Shown: positions 9,327-19,900 of the stretch, in pieces
How the letters are laid out: every line of letters begins with the position of its first letter
Position numbering within the stretch: the stretch's first letter is position 1
Assembly (NCBI GenBank): GCA_025594325.1
Contig: JANHCV010000003.1
Coordinates: forward strand, 2,170,001 to 2,234,000
Direction: 5' to 3'
Source: Blastocladiella emersonii ATCC 22665
Lineage: Eukaryota; Blastocladiomycota; Blastocladiomycetes; Blastocladiales; Blastocladiaceae
Length of the DNA: 64,000 bases
Position numbers and translations under genes: made by a program
Notes under the pieces: generated by a model
Seen by the model: only the letters and a program-made list of their open reading frames with translations
What the model was told of the DNA's origin: nothing
Database searches by the model: none

Positions 9327-11510
9327 TCACGACGCCTCCTCGGCCGCGTTCTCAGCCTCGGCCTCGGCCTCAGCCTGCGCCTCCTCGCGGACGCCGCGCG
9401 GCGCCTCGATGTCGATGACCTGGTACTTGGCGGGCGCGGCGGCCGCCTCGGCCTCAGCGGCATCAGCGCCAGCGGCCATCCGCTGCTTCTTGGACCACCG
9501 GTCGAGCTTGACGCGGAACGTGCGCGACGTGTCGTGGCCGGCCCAGTGGGTCGACGTGGTGACGGCGGACAGGCAGAGGTTGAAGGTAGCCGCCATCCGC
9601 GGGCCGCGCATGGCGATGCGGAACGTGACCTCGCCCGTCTCGTCGTCGCGCGCGGTGAGGAGACGCGGGTCGTCGAACGGGATCAGGGCGCCGTTGAGGA
9701 TGGGCGCGCGCGCGGCGCCGCCCGACTGCTCTGACAGGAACAGCCAGATGCCGCTGCGCTTGATCTCGGGGAAGTACGGCGCGTGCACGTACGCGGGCGG
9801 GATCTCGCGCGTCAGGACCGCGGGCGGCGTCGCAGACGCGGCGCGGTCGTCGTCAGCAACCTCGGCGGCGGCGGCGGGGGTCGGCGACTTCTTGCCCTCC
9901 TTGGCGGCCTTGCGCTTGGCGGCACCCGTGAGCTTGGGCGACGCAGTGGCGGCCGCCGCGGCGGTCGTGGTGGTCGAAGGCGCGGTGCCCGCAGCCTCGC
10001 GGGCGGCCTGGTCGCGGACCGTGGTGACGATCATTTTGGCGGTGCAGGCGATGACGCCCGAGTCGGCGTGCGCGGTAGTCTCATTACCGGGAGTCGCGCC
10101 CGACGTCACGTCGCCGAACGAGGCGCCCGTGATGGCGAGGTACGGCGCATCGCCGGCGGCGGTCCACACCTCGTCGATCTCCTCCTCGGACAGATCCTTG
10201 GCGAGGGTCTTGGCGAGGGCGTCGCGGCCGCGGCGGACGAGCGACAGGATCGAGACGGCGGACCCGCCGAGCTTGGCGACCATGGCGGGGGTCAGGTGCG
10301 GGAGGGCGAGGAGCGGGGCGTCGGTGGGCTTGGCGGCGGAGATGATGGCGCGCTGGGCGGCGACGCACGCGAGCGCGTCGGCGAGGCGGCCGCGCTGCAG
10401 GGCGAGGGCGACCATGGCCTCGGACACCTTGTCGCAGGTCGAGACAAACTCGGGGTCGACGGGGCCGGCGCGGTGCAGGTGCGCGTGCAGGGCGGTGGAA
10501 GCGGGGGTGGTGGACTTCTCGCCAAACGAGGCCGACTTGGGGACCGCGCGGGCGGTCTCGGCGGGGACGGCGTAGTCGGGGTGGTGGGCGCGGGCCGTGG
10601 AGGCGATCATGGCAAAGGCGCGGTCGACGGTGACGGGCGGGGAGTCCTTGGGGTCCTTGGCGCCGGCGGTCGGGCCCTTGAAGGACAGGGCGAGCTTCTC
10701 GAGCGGGCCGCGCATCAGGCCGTTCTCGAGCTTCTGGGAGTCGGAGGCGGGGCTGCCGGCGAGGCCGCCGAGATAGAAGACGCGGTAGAGGCCGTAGCCG
10801 ATGGCGGCGAGCAGGGCGAGGTAGGCGACCACGACAAACGTGGCGTTGGTCATCCACGGCGGGAGGGCGATGCCGAACGAGGTGGCCTGCGGGCCGTCGG
10901 GCGAGCCGTACTTTTCAAAGTTGGCCATGGCCTTGGCGTCGGTGAGCACCTTGTAGGCCTTGGAGATCTCGGTGAACTTGGCCTCGGCGGCCTTGCGCAG
11001 GCCCGCGGCGACCTTGTCGGGGTGCTCGGCGAGCGACAGGGCGCGGTACGCGGCGCGAATCGCCTTCTTGGAGGCGCCCTCGGCGACGCCCAGCACGGCG
11101 TACGGGTCCCACAGCTGGACCACGGTGCGGCCCGTGGCGATCTTGTAGACGACGAGCAGCAGCGCCGACCACAGCGCGCCGATCGCGAAGTTGGCGACCG
11201 AGAAGGTGCCGAGCCACGTGTTGACGGCCTTGCGCACCGACGAGGCGGCGGCGGGGTCGGCGGGCGCCACGGCGCGGGCGAGGAAGTTGGGCGCGGCGGC
11301 CTCGGCGCGCGCGGCGCGCGACCGCGCACACGTCTTGCACGGGCACTTGGGCAGGTCGGTCGCGTCCTTGGCGGCGCGGCGGGCCGCCGGCTGCTCGTGC
11401 GCGGGCGGGCGCGACGCCACGTAGTAGGTCGCGGGCACCACCGTCAGCACGAGGAACGTCAGCAGCACATAGTACGAGTCGGCCGTCGAGTACTCGTAGC
11501 GGAGCGCCAT
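9327..11510 (-). CDS. SEC63: SEC63, ER translocon J-protein
   Basis: A single-exon gene of 727 aa. Sec63 works with the Sec61 translocon and recruits the lumenal Hsp70 (BiP/Kar2) for post-translational protein import into the ER. The order of elements matches: an N-terminal membrane segment (residues about 13-32), a second (about 102-122), a J domain at about 133-203 with HPDK at 163-166, the conserved YGSPDGPQATSFGIALPPW stretch after it, a third membrane segment (about 222-246), a Brl-type C-terminal region, and a final acidic Glu/Ala-rich tail. A Cys motif CPCKTC lies at 56-61, between the first two membrane segments. Length and layout fit fungal Sec63. It is transcribed divergently from the TenA-like gene, with 389 bases between. 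Confidence 0.95.
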   Translation of the reverse strand: MALRYEYSTADSYYVLLTFLVLTVVPATYYVASRPPAHEQPAARRAAKDATDLPKCPCKTCARSRAARAEAAAPNFLARAVAPADPAAASSVRKAVNTWLGTFSVANFAIGALWSALLLVVYKIATGRTVVQLWDPYAVLGVAEGASKKAIRAAYRALSLAEHPDKVAAGLRKAAEAKFTEISKAYKVLTDAKAMANFEKYGSPDGPQATSFGIALPPWMTNATFVVVAYLALLAAIGYGLYRVFYLGGLAGSPASDSQKLENGLMRGPLEKLALSFKGPTAGAKDPKDSPPVTVDRAFAMIASTARAHHPDYAVPAETARAVPKSASFGEKSTTPASTALHAHLHRAGPVDPEFVSTCDKVSEAMVALALQRGRLADALACVAAQRAIISAAKPTDAPLLALPHLTPAMVAKLGGSAVSILSLVRRGRDALAKTLAKDLSEEEIDEVWTAAGDAPYLAITGASFGDVTSGATPGNETTAHADSGVIACTAKMIVTTVRDQAAREAAGTAPSTTTTAAAAATASPKLTGAAKRKAAKEGKKSPTPAAAAEVADDDRAASATPPAVLTREIPPAYVHAPYFPEIKRSGIWLFLSEQSGGAARAPILNGALIPFDDPRLLTARDDETGEVTFRIAMRGPRMAATFNLCLSAVTTSTHWAGHDTSRTFRVKLDRWSKKQRMAAGADAAEAEAAAAPAKYQVIDIEAPRGVREEAQAEAEAEAENAAEEAS

Positions 11511-11899
11511 CTTGGGGTGGTTGATCGGTTACTTTCGGAGGAGGGAGAGAGAGAGCGCGCGGACGAGAAGGGCGGGCAGGGCAGGGGGTGGGCGTCGGGC
11601 GGGCGGGCGCAACCGTCGGGCGAGAGACGCCCACGGTGCCCGAGAGACGCGTGGGGCAAAACCGCGCCGATCCGCGCACGTGGCGGGCGCAAACCGCGTT
11701 TCAGGCGCGTCGACCTCTCCGCCGCGAATTCAGAGTCCCTGTGATTCCCTGTGACACTGCGACGAAGCAGCCCCAACATACATGCGCACGCAACTCGGTG
11801 CATCGGCCGCGTTGGCTGAGCGCGCAGCAGCTGCCCGAGGGTTGAGGAGTATTTGAACCCACCGGGCCCGCGCTCGGGCTTCCACTCTCCCCTTCGAGG
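11511..11899. promoter_or_regulatory. Divergent promoter region SEC63 / TenA-like
   Basis: Both start codons face outward from this 389-base region. It has purine-rich and CGG-rich segments and an AT-rich patch (GAGTATTTGAACC) about 50 bases before the TenA-like start. No exon was seen. Confidence 0.4.
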
Positions 11900-12771
11900 A
11901 TGCATCCACCCGTCGCCGACAATACCATGATCGCCGTGCCCAAGCCCGACACCCACAACAACGGCACCACCACCAAGGCCACCGGCATCGCCGCCGAGTG
12001 CCTGGACAAGCACAGCGCCGGGTGGTCGGCGCTCACGGGCAACGGCTTCCTCAAGGCCCTGCGCGACGGCTCGCTGCCCGACACCATGTTCAACCGGCAC
12101 GGCTTTTCCTTACGCACCCGCGCAGCTCTCACTAACCCACCCCTCCGCGCCACAGCTGGCTCATGCAGGACTACCTGTTCGTCGTCGAGTTCACCAAGCT
12201 GATGGGCGAGCTGTTCGCGCTGGCCCCGCGCCGCGACGTTCCCACTCTATTCTCGGGCTTCGCCGCCGTGCGCGACGAGGTGGCGTGGTTCGAGTCGCAC
12301 CTGGCCCGCCTCGCCGCCAACGGCGTGCAGCACGTCGGCGTGCCGTCGCCCGACTTTGTCTCGGTCTCGACCACCCCGGCCGAGCTGCGCGGCACGCCGA
12401 TCGCGCCTCTCCCCGCGTGCGCCGAGTTCATCCAGTTCCTCGCCGACCTGCGCTCGCGCGCCCGCACCCTCGCGGCGGGTGGCGACTCCGCGCACGCGTA
12501 CCGCATCCTGCTCGTCGTGTTCTGGGCCATGGAGCACGCGTACGCGTCCGCCTGGGGCACGCTGCGCGGCGACCAGATGGTGCCGCAGCGGTACCGCGAG
12601 TTTGTCGACCGCTGGACCGTCCCCGAGTTTGAACAGTATGTCACGGACCTCGCCAAGGCGTCGGATGTCGCGTACGCCGGCGCGTCCGAGGAGCAGCGGC
12701 GTGAGGCGCTCGAGCTTGTCGAGGCGGTTGTCAAGCACGAGGACGCGTTCTGGGCCATGGTCCAGCACTGA
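11900..12771 (+). CDS. TenA/THI-4 family protein
   Basis: Two exons (11900-12096 and 12156-12771) give 270 aa. TenA proteins hydrolyse thiamin or salvage its pyrimidine breakdown products. The fold is visible as the motif series DGSLPDTMFNRWLMQDYLFV, then a helical region, then the C-terminal VVKHEDAFWAMVQ. The Glu of that last motif matches the catalytic Glu near the end of TenA. At the site where classical TenA has an active-site Cys, this protein reads VVFWAMEHAYASAW, with no Cys. The intron has a good branch site (CACTAAC) and acceptor (CCACAG), but the only donor that restores the conserved FNRW junction is GC (CG|GCACGG), because no GT occurs between 12097 and 12155. A nearby ATG at 11927 is an alternative start. 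Confidence 0.8.
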
Positions 12772-12806
12772 GTGATGTTGTCAAACAGAGTATCAATGTA
12801 TCAATA

Positions 12807-14866
12807 TCATCGTGAATCAACCGTAGTCTCAGACAGAATCCGCGACAACGACTCGAGCTCGACCACATCCTCATCCTCCTCCTCTTCGGCCACAAACAAC
12901 ACCGTCGCCTCGCTCTCCACCACGCGCTCGAGCGCCTCGCTCATCTCCCCCAGCACCCGCTCCGCGACCTTGACCGCCTCGAGCGCGCCCTCATTCGAGT
13001 ACGCCGCCTTGAGCTCCGTGAGCCGCGCCAGCAGCTCGCTGACGGGCCCGCGGATCTCGCTCTGCACCACGCCCGCCAACGTGTGCCGCGCCGCATCGAT
13101 TCGGGAAACGAGCGACGCCAGGTGCACCGCCTGCCGCTCGCCCAGCGCGCGCTGGAACTGCACCTCTGCGCCGTACACCTCGTTCGCGGTTGCGAGGGTA
13201 GCGAGCCGACGTGTCCACTCGGCCCACGCGGCGCGCGCTGCCGACTCGATCCGCGCGCGGAACGCCGGTGAGACGGAGGTTCCTGCGACGAGGGTGTTGA
13301 CCCACGCGTCGGCCGACTCGGGCGTCTCCACCTTCGCGGGTGGCGGCGGTGGGGGCCCCGACACGCGGCGCCGGTCGACCTTCCCCATCGTCGGCGGGCC
13401 CGTGCTCGTGACAGCCGCGACGGCGTGCACCGCGTCCGCGACGCCGCGGTCGACGGCGTCCCACGCGCGCGTGAGCCGCGGCCACCCGGGCCCGCGCCGC
13501 TCCAGGAGCCCGGGAGATACCATGGCCCACTGCGCCTGGAACCCGCGCAGCACGCGGTGCAGCGCGTCGAGCTGCGTCTCGCAGTCCGCGAGCGCCGTCC
13601 ACCACGCCGCCGCCGCCGCAGGCGCGTCCGGGGTTGACGACGGGTTGCGGCCAAACGGCTTCGGCGGCTCAGCGCCAGCCTCGGCCGCGGGCGTGTCGAG
13701 CCACTTCTCGCGCAGCTTGTGCGCGATCGCGACGAGGCCGGCGTGGACCGGTTTGAGGTCGGGTTTTCCCGCGGTGGCCGCCGTCAGCGACGCGACGGAT
13801 TCGCTGACTTCGTGGAACAGCGCGGTGCGGCGGGACAGGACCTCGGCCTGGTGGTCGACCTGCGCCTGCAGCTGCGCGTTCTGCGCGCGGAGCAGGAATA
13901 GGCGCTTTGCGCTCGCGTTCCCGTCGAGGGCCGCGCGCAGGGTCGCGGATTCGGCGCGCGCGGCGGCGAGCTACACGGTGAGCGGGTTAGTTTGGGTTGC
14001 GATGGGGGGAGGGCGCGGAAGAAGTACCTGCTCGCGCAACTCGCGGACCTCGCGCGACGTCGCCGCCGCATTATCCACCACGGCCCCCGGCTTCGCGCGT
14101 ACTGCCACACGGCTCGCGGTCCGCGACGCCGCGATGGGCGGGAGCTGTATCGACTCAGCCGTCGACTCGTCGCGCATCGCGCTCAACAGGTCCGGGTCGA
14201 GCACGCGCCCGTCGCGCGCGGCCGTCAGCGCGTCCTGAATGCTCGCGAGGCTGTTGGTCGACTCGGTCCCGACCGCGGACGCGCTGCTGGCGAGGCTGCT
14301 AGTGCTGTCATTTGAGAGCAGAGAGGACCGCCGGCGCGTGTTCGCCGCAGCGGCGGAGAGTTTGGCGATCAGGAACTGGATCGCGGACTGGTCGTTGCGC
14401 ACGGCCGAGCGGATCGGCATGCCGAGCGCCTAGCGGGCGGGTACAGTGTGAGATTTGTGAGGGTGCGGCGGCGGGGCTGAGGGGCGACGTACCTGCCTTG
14501 AGGTCGCGCGTCACGATCTGGTCGAGGTTGCCTTGGTGGTACGGCTACGATGCGGTCGCCGTCGTCAGTATGATAGAGAAGAACGAGGACAGGGCACCGT
14601 ACCGTCGCCACGCCGTTCTCCTCGAGGTACGCCAGCGCAAACGGCTTGCCGAGCTTCTTGAGCAGCGTGCCGAGCAGCGAGTACCGCTTGACCTCGAGCA
14701 CGACGCCGAGCGGGCCGACATCGTCGACGTCATTCGCCGAGGACGGCGACCCGCGCGTCCGCAGGATCGCAACAAAGTCGTCCTCGGACACGCCGAGCCC
14801 GCGCGCGATGCTGCGGATGCGCCGGTACGCCGCGAACGGGTTGTTGCCGGGAGTCTCAGTGTCCAT
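12807..14866 (-). CDS. Unrecognised 625-aa protein with coiled coils
   Basis: Four exons, all in phase 0: 14603-14866, 14497-14544, 14028-14429 and 12807-13970. The introns are 14545-14602 (GTACGG...GTAG), 14430-14496 and 13971-14027 (GTACTT...GTGTAG). The middle intron needs a GC donor (AAG|GCAGGT). With the nearby GT donor the frame is lost, while the GC donor gives a 48-nt exon in perfect phase and the reading DLK|ALGMPIRS. The first 140 residues look globular (KRYSLLGTLLKKLGKPFALA). They are followed by a Ser-rich linker, a coiled coil near residues 230-290, a Pro-rich stretch (GPPPPPPAK) and an acidic C-terminal helix region. No family was recognised. It diverges from RRN7 with only 145 bases between starts. 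Confidence 0.7.
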
Positions 14867-15011
14867 GCGAGTGTTTCATGAGCGACGTCGTCGTCGTCGA
14901 CGACGGCGGGCGAGCGATGAGATGACAGCTCGTTCTCCTGACCTCGCTCGCTCACGACCCCACTTTTATGAAGCACTACCCCGTGTAACAAGTCTCTGCA
15001 ACGCCATCACA

Positions 15012-16832
15012 ATGCCGCCCCGCCGCGCCCCCTGCACGCGGTGCGGGTCGACCAAGTTCCGGCGCCGCGACGGCGTGCTGTACTGCCGCGAGGGCCACCA
15101 GGTCCAGGGCTACGTCCAGGTCGAGGGCGACGAGGCCGATGCCGCGCGCGGTGGGCGAAGGCTGCATATCAAGAAGGGCCGCCGGCAGCGCCGCGCTAGG
15201 GATGGTATGAACGGGTTGAGAGTGATGGGCGGATGGAGCGCTGACAGTCGCCAAAGAGATCGTGTACGGGCCCGAGGGCCAGATGCTCGCGTACGAGGCG
15301 TTCCAAATCATCCTCCAGCACCAGGTCGCCGCGATGCGCGACCGGCTCGGGTTACCGGCCGAGTTTGAGGTGCGAACTGCGCTGTCCCGGTTCCCCCTTG
15401 CAGCAGTGAACTGACTCCAGAAGGTGTAGGCGCTGTGCCGAGACATTTGGCTGCTCATCGCCGAGTCACACGAGCTCAAGGCGCCCGCGCCGGCCGCCGC
15501 GCCGCCGGGCTCCGGCGGGCCCGAGGTCGAGGACTTGGATGCGCCCATCGCGTCGTCGGTGCGTTCGAGCCAGGCCCTGTACGCGCGCGTGTTTGGGAGC
15601 CAGTCGGGGTTCGGTCTCGGCAGCGACGACGACGACGACGAGTCGGAGAGCGGGTCCGAGTCCGGCTCGGGGTCCGACACTGGCAAGCTCAAGTACGCGA
15701 AGCGCGAGGACCCGGCCGAGCTCCTCGCGAACGCGCCGAAGCGCAAGGTGCCGCGGCTGCAGTCCGCCGACACTATCTCGCTCAGCCTCGCGCCCTGCAT
15801 CCTGTACGTGGCGTGCCTCCACCTGCGCGTGCCGCTGCTCGTCGGCGACGTGCACCGCATGTGCGCGGCCAACGAGATCCCGTACCTCTCGGCGTACACC
15901 CTGCTCCCGCCCGTCATGCAGAAGACGGTCATGGGCCGGTTTCATCACGCGCTGCAGCCATGGGTGCGTCTGACTGGCTCGTAGCTGGAGGTTGCTTGGC
16001 ACTGACGTTCAGCGGTGTGTAGTATGTCCCGCAACCGGTGCGCATGCACCACCTCGTCACATCCGTGGTGCAGCTGCTCGACCACACGTTCGGCATCGCG
16101 ACGCCGCCCGTCGCGGCGCCCGGCCTCCTCGTGCGGTGGGCCATCGAGTGGCGGCAACCCGCGTCCTTCTACTCGCGCGCCCTCCGCCTCATCACGGCGT
16201 ACACGTCCGCGTCGGGCCGCGACCTGACGTGGCTCGCGGCGGACCCGATGACGCGCGACCCGCGCGGCGCCACGCCCCGCGGGTCCCCGCACAACCCAGA
16301 ACTCCTCCTCGGCGCGCTCGTCTTGCTCGCGGTCCGGTCGCAGCTCCCCGTCTCCGAGGACGACGACGCGAACGCCGACCCGCACGCGCTCCCGCCGCTG
16401 CCCCCGATCTCGGCGGCCAACCCGCCCACGACGTACCCGGCGCTCATGGCGTGGGCGAGCCAGGCGCCCGCCGAGTTTGCCGCGTTCACCGCCAAGAACG
16501 TGCCCGGGTTCGCCCCCAGCGACGCGTGGGGCGGCGGGAAGTGGGCGAATGTCGAGAGCTTGCTCGAGGGGATCGTCGGCGAGTCGGCGCCGCCGGCACA
16601 GCAGCAGCAGAAGGGCAGTGGGGTTCGGACGGGACTCCTGTCCCTGCAGCACCACGGGAGCGACGACGACGAGGGCATGGTCGAGCAGCAGGGCCGCTCG
16701 CTCGCGCACGCCGGCGCGTACCTGGCGCACGCGCGCGACCTCGTGCTCACCAGCCTGCGGTGCACGGGCGACGACTTTGACCAGGCCCTGCGGACCGCAG
16801 CCGAGGTCCTGGCGCGTGCGGAAGCGGCGTAG
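15012..16832 (+). CDS. RRN7: RRN7/TAF1B-like RNA polymerase I initiation factor
   Basis: The Rrn7 family is a TFIIB-like subunit of core factor needed for rDNA transcription in the nucleolus. Four exons: 15012-15204, 15257-15369, 15430-15963 and 16023-16832, giving 549 aa. The N-terminal zinc ribbon is complete (Cys8, Cys11, Cys25, His29, with CREGH as in Rrn7). After it comes IVYGPEGQMLAYEAFQ, then the conserved ALCRDIWLLIAESHELK helix, an acidic linker (SDDDDDESES), and a cyclin-fold-like region (LAPCILYVACLHLRVPLLVGDVHR). Introns of 52, 60 and 59 nt start GTATGA, GTGCGA and GTGCGT. The first has its CTGAC only 11 bases before the acceptor. The zinc-ribbon assignment is clear, and the rest rests on overall layout. 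Confidence 0.85.
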
Positions 16833-16970
16833 CGAAGGATGAGATTGCAATAAACGTTGAGTTTGATCGGAGACGCGTGTGTCGTTGAGCAGCGGACGCG
16901 GCGGCCGAGCTGGTGGCGCCCGCCTTCTCCCCTCCTTACGACAGCGGCCCCGCCGTCGCCACGCCCTCCC

Positions 16971-19900
16971 ATGGACCAACCACCACATGCAAGCCCGTCG
17001 CTGAGGCCGCTGCTGGCGCCGCCCGCAAGGCCGGGCGCCAACCCCGTCGCCATGCCGCGCCCGGTGTACGGCAGCCTGGCGGATCGCAGCGCGACGCCCT
17101 CGTCCATGGCCGGGCTCGCGCCCGCGTCGCCCGTGCACCGGCGGCCCGCCAGCTCGACGCTCGCCGGCGCCCACACCACGCGCGGCACCGCGTCGCTGCG
17201 CGGCACGCTAAGGTCGTCGAGCTACCTGCCGCCGCCCGAGACGGCACCCTCGCTGCAGCAGCGGTTCGTCGTGTTGTTGGATACGACCGTCTTTGGCGCC
17301 GTCTACGTGCTCGCCGACGCCGCCGCGTCCGTCCTCTACGCCGTCCTCTACGTCGTCGCGTCAAAGTACACGGGCGGCGACCGGCCGGCCGTCATCCCGC
17401 CGCCGTCTGGGTCGCCACCGAGGACGAGTTTTGGGGGTGACGACGACGCGTGTCTCAACTGCATGCCGCGGTCGCTCGTCGTCGCCGAGTTCGCCACCGC
17501 CATCGCCATCCTGCTCATCTTCCTCCCGCGCCTCCTCTTCTCGTACCCGACCGAGACGTTCGCGTCGCGCTTCCTCCGGCCCGGCGTCGTTTTTACGATG
17601 CTCGCCACCTTCCCCGTGATCGCCCTGCGCGGCCCGTGGCGGTGGTCCGGCGACCACGCCGTGTACGACGGCCTGTTCGCGCTCCCGCCGCCTGATTTCG
17701 GCGCTGATGCCGCCCTCCCCGCCGTTGACACATGGGCGCCCGTCCGCCAGGCGCTGTCGCACCTGATCCTGCTGTGGCCGCTGCGGTTCCTGCGCGTGTG
17801 GTGGAGCGCGCAGCGCGCGTTCACGCTGCTGACCGAGCACCCGGCGTTCGTGCGGCCGTGGTCGTCGTCATCCGCAACACAGGCGTCGCGACACCGGTGG
17901 TGCGGGGTGCGGTGGACGCTGCGCGCGCCGTCGCAGGTCGCGTGCCAGATCCTGGCGCTCATCACAGGCGTCGTGTGCACGCTGCTCGTGTGCGCGGGGA
18001 TGCTGCACATCATCGAGTTCAAGTACGCGCGCGACGTGCGCGCGGGCAACGACCTGTCGTTCTTTGACGCCTTCTTCTTCACGTCGCTCATCGCCACCAC
18101 CATCTCGTACGACTCGGCGCTCGTCCCCGACGCGGCGTTCCCGCGCATCACCATCCTCGTCATCATCCTCGTCGGCATCGGGTTCGTCCCCTACGGCATC
18201 GCCCAGGTCATGTACGCCGTCAGCCTCCGCAACCCGTGGGACGCGCGCCTCGTCCACGACCCGCACCAGCACCACGTCGTCGTCGTCGGCAGCGGCGCCG
18301 CCCTCGAGGCCTTCACCCTGCGCCACTTCCTCGCCGAGTTCCTCGCCTTCTCGCACGGGCCCGCCGTCATGGCCGCGAAAGTCGTCATCCTCGCCCCGCA
18401 CGACCCACCCCCGCGCACCGTCCGCGTCCTCCGCGAACCCGCGTTCCGCCACCGCGTCCAGTGGATCCGCGGCAGCGCCCTGTCCGTCGACTCGCTCGTA
18501 GGCCGCGCCGACGTCCGCCGCGCTCGCGCCTGCTTCGTCCTCGCACGCAAGTTCGCCGACTCGTCGCGCGCCGTCGACGCCGAAAATGTGCTTCGCGCCA
18601 TGGCGCTCGCGGCAGCGAGCCCCGCGCCCATCTACGTCCAGTGCCTGCTCCCCGACACCCGCCGCCATTTCGCGCACTTTGCGGATACGGTCCTGTGCGT
18701 CGACACCCTCAAACTCGCGGTCCTCGCGCGGTCTGCCCTGTGCCCCGGGTTCTCCACCCTCGTCTACCTCCTTTCGACGACGATCGCCGTACCGCCGCCG
18801 CCCGCGCAGGCGCATATCCCGCACCGCGACCACAATGGGTACAACTCGGGCATGTCGGCGGCCGCCATCGAGGCCGCGGGCGGGCACGCCGAGGGCGGCA
18901 GCGACGCCGACAACGAGCGCGCGGCGTGGGACGACTTTGCGCACTCGGCCAACGTCGGGCTGTACCCGGTGGTCCCGCACGCGAGCGCCGAGGGCCACAC
19001 GTTCGCGTCGGTCGCCGCGCACTGGTACCACGACCTCGGGCTCGTCCTGCTGGGCCTCAGCGGCGACGGCGGGCACCCCGACGACGACGTGGTCCTCGCG
19101 CCCATGGCGTGGGTCATGTCCGGGTCCGAGGTCGCATACGTCTTGGCCCTCAGCGAGCCGCACGCCGCGCGCGCCGCGGCGCACGTCCTCCCGCGCCGCC
19201 CCGTGTCGGTCGTCCCGCCCGTCCCCTCGATCCCGCCGCACTGGCCCGCGATCAACGTCGTCCCGCTCGTCCCCTCGCCCAGCTCCACGCCGATCCTCGC
19301 GCCCACGCCCGTCCACCCGTCGCCCCTCGGGATTCCTACGGCCGCGTCGGGACCGCGGATCCAGACCCCGCCGCGGCTCGCGACCGACGCCACGCCCGCA
19401 TCGACCACCGCGGCATCCGTAGCCCAGGGTACCTCCCTCGCCGCCGTCGACTTTCCCTCGTTCCAGTACGCGCTGCACCGGCGCCGGTCGCGCATGGTGT
19501 CCGCCGGCGGCGCCAGCGCGTCACCCGACGGACAGGATCTCGCGGCGCTCCGCCGCAACCTGACGCGGCCGAGTCGCGCGCTTCCGAGTGGTGGGGCCGC
19601 GGGGGCGGGGTTGTCGTTGCAGCGGTTCCACACAATCGATTTTTCGGGCCGCCGCGGCCAGCAGCAGCGCGGCGATGCAGACGAGGATGATGACGAGGAA
19701 GAGGAGGACGATGACGAGACCACGCCCACGGCGACGACGACGACGAGCACCGCGACCAAGGCGCTCCGCCTCCTGCGCCGGCTACAGCGCGGGCGCAAGC
19801 CGGCGCCCCCGCCGCCTTCGTCGCGCCGCACCGCGGGCAACGGCGCGGTCACCGACGGCGAGCTCGCGGCGTACGCCGAGGAGGACGAGTACGGCGAGGA

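Noticed and set aside
9783-11744. 653-codon plus-strand frame over SEC63
   Set aside because: It is the mirror frame of SEC63 (Gly/Val/Arg-rich, no domains).
14308-14514. GT donor at 14492 for the second intron of the 625-aa gene
   Set aside because: It puts exon 3 out of frame. The GC donor at 14496 keeps every phase.
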